From Dicyema japonicum (lineage: Eukaryota > Dicyemida > Rhombozoa > Dicyemidae), in assembly GCA_011109175.1 (NCBI GenBank), contig RDEW01000013.1, positions 165,476-229,475 of the forward strand: a stretch of DNA of 64,000 bases. Direction: 5' to 3'. The notes under the pieces are model-generated. The model was not told where the DNA came from. It was given only the letters and a program-made list of their open reading frames with translations, and ran no database searches. Below, piece by piece: positions 57,238-64,000 of the stretch. Within the stretch, counting starts at the first letter, position 1, and each line of letters opens with the position of its first letter. Made by a program: the position numbers and the translations under genes.

Positions 57238-59885
57238 TCAGGTAGTTGCCGCCCTCACCGCGTGGCTGTTCCCTCTCAAAATTGCGAGCGAAATTCGCTC
57301 AAATAGCCAGCGGCGTTCGCGGAGATCTCCAGTGCATGAGGTGATCCGGTTTCCAAGACGTCCGAAAAACTCGAGTGTAGAGGGGGAGTAGGATCCGGAA
57401 GTCTCCATAGCAAGGGGAACAAATTTGACATCATCGGGAAGGTCGACGTATTTAACGAGTTTGGCCTTCTCCGCCTTTACGGATGCTGAACAGGCCCTTG
57501 TAGCACTCTCGTGAAGATTTTTCTGGGCGAACGTGTCTGTACATGTCACATCCCAAACCAGTGGTTTCCCGGCCTCAAATGGAAATATGGTCATCCCGTC
57601 CGGTCGTTTCCCGTCACTTCTGCATAACCCGACCGGTTCAAGAATGGCCGAGTATCCAGCAGCATCCATAGCTCGCCTGACAATTTCATTCAGAGCCTTG
57701 TGCCTTGGGGATCTGCCAGCGCTCCTCCTGCAGGCGAGAGGGTGCAGGCCATAGCAGTCTATCAGGATGCCACATCGGCACGGGTGAGGTACACATACTT
57801 TTAGTCCCAGCCGCAGAGAGATACCAGTTCTAACGCATTCATCATCCAGAAAAGTGCCCAAAGCTCCATTGGGGATGGCGTTTAGCCAAGCTCCGCTCTC
57901 AGGGGAAGCCCCCGAAAGCAAACAAGCGCGTCGGTGCTGATTGGCAGATTCCAGTAGGAGTCCAAATGATTTCCAGCATAATAAGTTGTCCAGGTTTCGC
58001 TGGCGATCTTGGGAAGGAGGCAGGGGGAGGTTGGTGGCATTCCAGGCTTCTCGTGCGTGGATTATCTCTTGGTCAGTTGAGAATTCGGGTGGGGAGTGTA
58101 GAATCCTCCTGACCAAAGGTTCGCAGGCCGTGAGTGATGATAAATGAGCGGGAAGTGAGACGTCCAAAGTTCGACGGATTCCAAGACCCCCGAATCTAAC
58201 TGGGAGTGTAGCCTGCATCCATGTATCATCGTCGAATCGGACATTAAATATTTGCTCCGTCGAGCTGAGGAGAGACAAATCAAAATTCTCGAGCAGCTCC
58301 AGTTGAGAATAATATGGAGCTGTCCTTAGTAGATAGGAGATTCTCTGGATGTTGAGACTTCTTTTCAATAGGAATAGTGCTGTGTGCAAGTCCAGCAGCT
58401 GTAATCTTTCCAGCGAATCGCATAGGAGTCGTTTTTTGTCAAGGAGGACATGCTTCATCGCATTACTAGTGATCGGGGATCCAAGAAAAATCAATTCATT
58501 TTCAGGGGTCGAAATCCCACCGGGAAACAAGGAGTAAAATTTTTGAACAATTGAAGAGAAGTCATCGTCAGCAAGACCACAGTTTGTTATTTCACATTTC
58601 GTTATATTCAACTGAAGACCCACCTCGGACAGCGCGGGTGAGTACTTCTAAGTCCTGGAAGACCGTTTCCGGGGGACCTCCTAAGACAGCGTCATCGAGG
58701 TACCAGATGTTGAGTGGGCATCTAGAGAGCTTCGTGATCCTCTCAATGCCGAGGGAGAACAGCAGTGGTCCGAGGGGGTCGCCCTGTTGAACACCTGAGG
58801 ACGATGGAACTATGAAATCCCCGTGCAATAGTGATGAAGGTTTTCCGTATGAATAATTGACCAGTTCAAATATGTACGGACATCTTTCCTTGCAGGCCTC
58901 CAGAATGCAGTCTCTTCTTAAGCTGTTAAAAGCGTTCTTGATGTCCAGTTTTACCATAATGTGCCTTTTAAAGTCTTGAATGCTGCTGTTCCTGAATCTT
59001 CTGACGGAGTGAACGGCTGCCTCACATCCAAGACGAACTCCGACTCCAACTTGACTGGGAAGTAAGGATTTTGACAAGATTGACGTAGAAAATCTGGAAG
59101 CAATCTTGGCTGCTAGTCTTCTGAAAGTGAATCCGACCGCGATCGGGCGGATTCCACCTCCCTTCTTGTCGACGGCAATCAGACTAGCCGAAAACAAGAT
59201 ATGACGTATCAAATCAGGCAAATGTCCAGATAATATCCTGTTCATAAGAGAAGTGAGTGAGTATGAAAGACGACTTGCTTGGTCTCCAATAGTCGGTGAA
59301 ATAAGGTCTTTAAGATGGCCGGGCCTTAAGCCATCGAGACCTCCACAGCTACTTGGTGCAAAGTTCCATAACGCCGTGATGACATCCTCAGGCGACGTGG
59401 TCAAAGGGGTCGCTTCTGATGGGGGCGAGCAATGGCGTAGGTCATTCGGAGAGGGTGGATGTTTCCCCAATAGCGTCTTGTAAGTATCAATGGTTGGATT
59501 GCGTGGTCCATCTGAGAGTGAGAGGGCCTTCAATGCGGATCGGGTTCCTCCTTCAAGCAACTTCGATCGTACGGTCTTTCTTAGGCGAAGAATCTCCGTT
59601 TCCCGAGTTGAACTCCGAGTCTCAGTTGAACGGATGCAGAAGGACGTGAGGTCCGTAAAGTGAGTTCCATCCATAAATGCGCGGATGTTGTTCTTCATCT
59701 CAATCGAGAGAGACTCCTTCCCATTGCGATCTCTAGAGGAGCCAAGAGCGAAAGGAGCAAAATTAAACAAACGTATCCAGTCGTTTATAGAGTCGGAGCG
59801 GAGTGCATCGTCGATTGCTTTGGTTAAGGCTTCGGCAGCTAGGGGGCGGGCTGCTTTAGGGATCTTCACCGGGATACTCCTCGAT
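57238..59885 (-). mobile_element. PHD-RT-RLE retroelement, nearly intact RT and endonuclease
   Basis: Two overlapping minus-strand frames of 425 codons (59,869-58,592) and 461 codons (58,623-57,238), related by a single frameshift at 58,592-58,623. Together they give about 870 residues. Frame 1: KIPKAARPLAAEALTKAIDD, SSCGGLDGLRPGHLKDLI, HIMVKLDIKNAFNSLRRD, SSSGVQQGDPLGPLLFSLGI, NIWYLDDAVLGG. Frame 2: LQLNITKCEITNCGL, LPVRFGGLGIRRTLDVS, HPCRCGILIDCYGLHPLAC (CCHC), RSAGRSPRHKALNEIV, CRSDGKRPDGMTIFPF, LVWDVTCTDTFA, VKFVPLAMETSG, WLFERISLAILRGNSHAVRA. All RT and RLE catalytic residues are present. The PHD part is missing: homology begins at about 59,885, next to a TAATAATAATAAA stretch. It is the youngest copy in the window. 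Confidence 0.9.
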
Positions 59886-60313
59886 GACCGGCGTTATGGA
59901 AAGTGTCTGATGATGGCTTTTTGGTATGAAACTGCCGAATCGATTTTATTATTATTTAGCCTCACTGCCTGCGAGAAAATCCGCTGAACCAAATAAGTTA
60001 GCAACTACCAATGTATTCTCACATATGCCCTCCAGACGAGAAGGTCCAAATAGAAAGAACCTTTTGTAGGTGAGTAAATGTTCCGTTGTCAAAAAGTTTT
60101 TTTAGACTCAATTATACGCTTACGAGCGGGTATTCAGCATCTCAACCTTGCAAGATCTACTCGATTCAGAATCAATTTATTTTCGGAGGTGACTTGTTAA
60201 AGAGTTTTTCCACTCAGAGTTCATTGATGTTTTGTGAATAAAATTAAAACACTTATGAATAAGATTAAAACATTTAAAATATTATTAATTAATAATTATA
60301 TCATTTTAAATAA
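59886..60313. other. spacer between retroelement and exosome gene
   Basis: A TAATAATAATAAA run on the minus strand (59,944-59,956) could be the tail of another element joined to the truncated retroelement. The rest is AT-rich promoter-side DNA for the gene at 60,314. Confidence 0.4.
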
Positions 60314-61090
60314 ATGGAAAACTTTTCATGTGTAGGCACGTGTCGTCCAATCGGTAATTAATTTTTATTTAATAATAGGATTAAAGTTAGGAGTCGTATC
60401 GGAATCTCAAGGATCAGCTTATTTTGAGCAAGGCAACTCCAAAATTACATGTGCAATGTAATCTCTTAAATGGCGACAATCATAGTTATGGACCTCGTGA
60501 CTTTGGAAGAGTCAGTGATTACAGTAATGAATTTCAGTTGAACTGCAATTTCTACATATCCCCTTTAGCTTCCTCACTCCCCTTGAAGACCTCGAGGCCA
60601 TGCAAAGGGAGTTCAGCTCAATTGTCCGTTCTACATTTATCTGCATAATCAAAACTGACTGTTACCCCAAGTCAGTGATTGATATAAATATAACTGTCCT
60701 CCAAATCGACGGAAATTGTACTCTCTCCCTTATTTCTAGGTCTTAGTCCCGCCATTTGCTGTATCACTTCCGCTCTCATTGAAGCAGGAATCGAAATGTA
60801 TGACATGGTCACTGCTGCCACCATGGTTGGTTAGTGGCTCTATTAAAGGGCTTTAAAGAGAAGATATCGTCGTTGACCCAACCTCTGAGGATTTGAAAGA
60901 CGTTAGTATTTGACTAATGCTAGGATTACTGGCTCCATAACAGTTGCCTGCATGGTTGGCCTTAAGAAGATTGTGACTGTTTTTTCTGCTGGGACTTTTG
61001 TCGAAAGAACTTACTTTAAACGAGTTTTCTGTTGTAGAAATGTTAGGGAATCAGGGAATGTACTGCTCTGTGTGCTGGGATTAATACATT
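60314..61090 (+). CDS. EXOSC6: exosome core subunit of the RNase PH type (EXOSC6/MTR3-like)
   Basis: Subunit of the RNA exosome ring, the 3'-5' RNA-degradation machine. Exons 60,314-60,353; 60,379-60,457; 60,486-60,514; 60,538-60,717; 60,740-60,829; 60,861-about 60,903; introns 25, 28, 23, 22 and 31 nt; frame maintained. Family blocks: CRPIGLKLGVVSESQGSAYF, EQGNSKITCAIYGPRD, LHIPFSFLTPLEDLEAM, YPKSVIDINITVLQIDGN, then AICCITSALIEAGIEMYDMV and DIVVDPTSEDLKD. AGIEMYD and VDPT point to MTR3 rather than RRP41. The last part (60,930-61,075: RITGSITVACMVGLKKIVTV) is in another frame and I could not find a clean splice joining it, so the 3' end is uncertain. Confidence 0.75.
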
Positions 61091-61439
61091 AATGAAAAAG
61101 TCAATTCAGGCTGATGTTATAAATTCTGTTTGATATCTGTGATATAAACTTTATTTTTTATTTATTACCCCAGATACTTTTTTGGTGAGGTGGTGACGTG
61201 CCTCGTTTCTTTTCTGTACAACGGTTAAGAAAAAATGTCTAAAAAGCAAAAGATACAAAGAATATGCTTGCCCTAGAGCTTCTTACGTTCTAGAGGAATA
61301 TCTAAGCCTCAGTCAAGAAATACTCTCTGTGATGACCTAGGAAAGATATAACGTTTCTATTGGTTGTATAAAACGAGACGAAAATTACGTACTCTCTCGA
61401 TGAAAAACCATGAAATATCGTAACATGTCCACCCAGTGA
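61091..61439. other. no gene recognised
   Basis: 3' flank of the exosome gene and 5' flank of LINE L4. Frames are closed. Confidence 0.4.
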
Positions 61440-63752
61440 CTCAAAACACTATGGTCTTATCTTGCCATTCACAGAAAACTATCATCTGATCAGATCGCAT
61501 TTGGCGGGTAAATGACAGGATCTGCGTAATACAGATCCGTCTGAACAGCCAATGTTCCCCTAAAAATACACTAACAATTATAAATGAATATGCACCACAC
61601 TGTGGAAGGGTGGCAAAAAAACCCGACCGAACTGGATGAATTGTAATCACCATTATCAAAGACGTATATTGGATATTAGTCATCTCACTTATATTCATTG
61701 CTGGATGCGAAAATTGGAACAAAAAAGAACTCAGAAGATACCTTTATGGAAAGACACGGACGTGGGAAAAGAAACTTGCCTGGGACCATACTTGCCCATT
61801 TCTGCACGGCAAACAAACTGTTCTTGTGCAACACCGCATACTCTCATTGTGCATGCCACATAACCACTTGATGGGCGTACGAAGAAACCCAGATGAAAAA
61901 ACTAGTCCCTATATACAACCAAATTGATTATATTATATGCCGGATAACGACAAACGCTCTCTTATAAACGCACGCTCATACGAAGGTTCAACAATTGTCA
62001 GCGATCACAGAATGGTTATTGTCACCTTCAGCCTAGCGAAACATGGTGTCAAATACAAGAAACATAACAACATCACAAACAATAATAATGAGAATACAAG
62101 AAATGGATACGCAACGGAAAAACTGATCTCTCACCCAGATACAGTCAAAAATTACCAAAAATACATCTGCTCTCATCTGAAAGACCTAACAGTAGGAATT
62201 TCGTGGGATCGCACAAAGAATATAATAAACGAAGCAGCAAGCCAGTACCTCGGCACGCAGTAGATGGCCAGTATGGGTCGGACGATACAAACAGAATTAG
62301 CAAAGGAGTTAAAAGAAATCCATACAAAAAAAACTAAACGAAAAAGATTATATCAGGAGAACAACCTTTCAGGGGCAGAGGGACCAAATCCGTAGAAAAA
62401 CCAGGAGACTGAACAAGACACTCCACCAAGAAGAACTGCTTCGCAAAATCAATGAAGTAACCAAACTAAAAGATAATTCACAAATGTACTACTAAATGAA
62501 TTGTTTTCAACTAACTCAACTTTACCCCTGGGAACGGGATTACTAATACAAAAACCCAATAAACCCAAAGGACGGTTGAAAACTATTATATTATCAAATT
62601 CTCTACGGAAAGTCTTAGCTAACATTTTATTAAAACGAATAAAAGGACCCGCCTATGAATACCTACCCGAAAGTCAAAGTGGGTTCAGAGAAGAAAGATC
62701 AACTCTGATGCAGTCTGGAGTCACAGATGGAGATGTGCAACACATCAAAGATATTGCAATCCCACCCACATTCTGAATAGATCTATCAAAAGCCTTTGAC
62801 TCGGTTAACAGGAACAAATTGATGACAGTGCTGGAAGGATTTATTGACGAATCGAGTCTAAAAATGATAAAGAAAATTTGAAACAGACACAGGCACTCCT
62901 CAAGGAGACTGCCTCTCCGCTACTATTCACAATATACTTGGAGGCCGCTATGAGGGAACTGAGACCATTATACCAAGGAAAAATAGAAGTGTTTTATGAA
63001 GACAAAGAACTCCTGGAACATGTACTAGAAAAAGCACCAGATATACTTGGGAAATGGTTTCTCACAGTAAACAGACAAAAAAAGAACGGACAGAAATAAG
63101 ACGAATGAATAACTCACTCGATGAGAAATGGAGACACATAAACTTCCCTATTAGGAGATAGTGAAGATATCATACGGAGAAATACCATGGCAAACGCGGC
63201 ATTACACAGGCTGTAAAACCTATGGCTAAAACTGAAAGGGAATAACATAAAACAAAGGATAATGTTATACGACACTTTTATTAAACCAATCCTCCTATAC
63301 AACTCTGGGACCTAGGCCACCTCAAAAGAGGAATTAGAGAGGCTAGACTCGTTTCACAGGAATCATGTAAGAAACATAACTGAAATGTCCTGGTCATCTA
63401 AGATCTCGCAGAAAGGACTGTAAAATAAGTGTGAATGTACAGCAATAGGTCTCTAAATCATTAGCTCTCTTTTAAGACTTTTTGGACACGTCCTGAGGTT
63501 GGACCCGACATTCCCCCTCGAATATCGCCATGGAAGATTACTACACCTCCAATGTAAAACGCTTTCTTGGAAGACCAAGAAAAAGTCTTCCGATCGTTTT
63601 ACAAAACGATCTGAAAGCCGTGAAAAAAACATTGGCATCTGCTGACGACCTGGACACACTGAGTGATCTGGCTAAGAACAGAAGAGCTTGGAGCAAGCTA
63701 ACTCTTTTTCTTATACTTTTTGCCGGCTCGTGAAAGTGCTAATAATAATAAG
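61440..63752 (+). pseudogene. APE-type LINE copy L4, most complete endonuclease
   Basis: Plus strand. Endonuclease (61,500-62,060): RVNDRICVIQIRLN, LTIINEYAPHCGR (IINxYAP block), INARSYEGSTIVSDHRMVIV (SDHR). RT: LPLGTGLLIQKPNKPKGRL, ESQSGFREERST, DLSKAFDSVN, GTGTPQGD-like near 62,890, SPLLFTIYLEAAMRE. The YADD box is degraded (VFYEDKE). C-terminal tail: LYDTFIKPILLYNSGT, MEDYYTSNVKRFLGRPRKSL, ADDLDTLSDLAKNRRAWSKL. The 3' end is GGCTCGTGAAAGTGCTAATA and a TAA run (63,741-63,751). Stops and frameshifts throughout. Confidence 0.82.
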
Positions 63753-63754
63753 AT

Positions 63755-63832
63755 CCTTTGGAATTAAGGAAACCGGTGGCTAACATGATCGTTACAGCCA
63801 AAAGCGGATGCTCCCAGAGATCCGACAAGTTT
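63755..63832 (-). repeat. dispersed repeat family A, minus copy
   Basis: The minus strand: TCGGATCTCTGGGAGCATCC, GCTTTTGGCTGTAACG, GTTAGCCACCGGTTTCCTT. It abuts the TAA tail of LINE L4. Confidence 0.7.
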
Positions 63833-64000
63833 AATTGCTTCTGTGCAGATCTCGAAGGTGGACCCGGACAAGAAGAGAGTTGACTCGTCTACCGGTCGTC
63901 AAGAAAGCATGATGGGCATAATGGAGAGTATGATTGACCAATTTTGTACGGATATGAATGTAAATCCATGTGATGATAACAACGTAGGCGCTTCGAGTGG
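63833..64000. other. end of window, no gene recognised
   Basis: Too short to interpret. Plus-strand codons are open over the last 100 bp, but no motif is visible. Confidence 0.3.

Overview
The window is eukaryotic, AT-rich and animal-like. Eight single-copy host genes can be read through, or nearly through, as multi-exon genes. Nearly all their introns are extremely short (mostly 18-31 nt, GT...AG; a few of 38-104 nt). Introns this small, together with animal-specific proteins (T-box factor, Bcl-2 family protein, alpha-actinin, Grx-TrxR fusion with selenocysteine) and a ciliary TPR protein (TTC29), fit a dicyemid mesozoan best. That assignment is an inference from established knowledge of dicyemid introns, not from a database match.

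Host genes by position: T-box factor (1-996, minus, runs off the left edge); Bcl-2-like apoptosis regulator (4,555-5,140, minus); mitoribosomal protein mS25 (5,664-6,154, minus); TTC29-like ciliary protein (9,048-10,464, plus); secreted double C-type lectin (11,115-12,042, plus); tRNA-Arg(UCG) (14,641-14,713, minus); a broken sorbitol dehydrogenase (24,096-24,745, plus); alpha-actinin (28,290-31,347, minus); signal peptide peptidase (36,876-37,863, plus); thioredoxin glutathione reductase with a selenocysteine TGA and a candidate SECIS (46,954-49,210, plus); U2 snRNA (54,500-54,682, minus); an exosome RNase PH subunit resembling EXOSC6/MTR3 (60,314-61,090, plus). The genes have unrelated roles and there is no operon logic. 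Each is a compact island in repeat-derived DNA.

Most of the rest is decayed mobile DNA. (1) A retroelement family with an N-terminal PHD finger, a reverse transcriptase (RT) with a YLDD box, and a C-terminal CCHC plus restriction-like endonuclease (RLE). There are two long copies (42,495-45,480; 57,238-59,885), a nested copy (52,263-54,250) and at least ten fragments. (2) Apurinic-endonuclease (APE) LINEs with (TAA)n 3' ends at 15.8-19.7, 32.1-34.4 and 61.4-63.8 kb. (3) Jockey/CR1-like LINE pieces. (4) R4/Dong-like pieces. (5) A pogo/Tigger-type element with perfect 20-bp inverted repeats. (6) hAT remnants. (7) A Mutator-like non-autonomous element with 9-bp target duplications. (8) SINE-like repeats, one of which shares its 3' end with the APE LINE. 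Two further dispersed repeat families (A and B below) recur across the window.

Coordinates of host-gene exons were worked out by hand from reading-frame phase and should be good to the base unless noted. Boundaries of mobile-element remnants are approximate.
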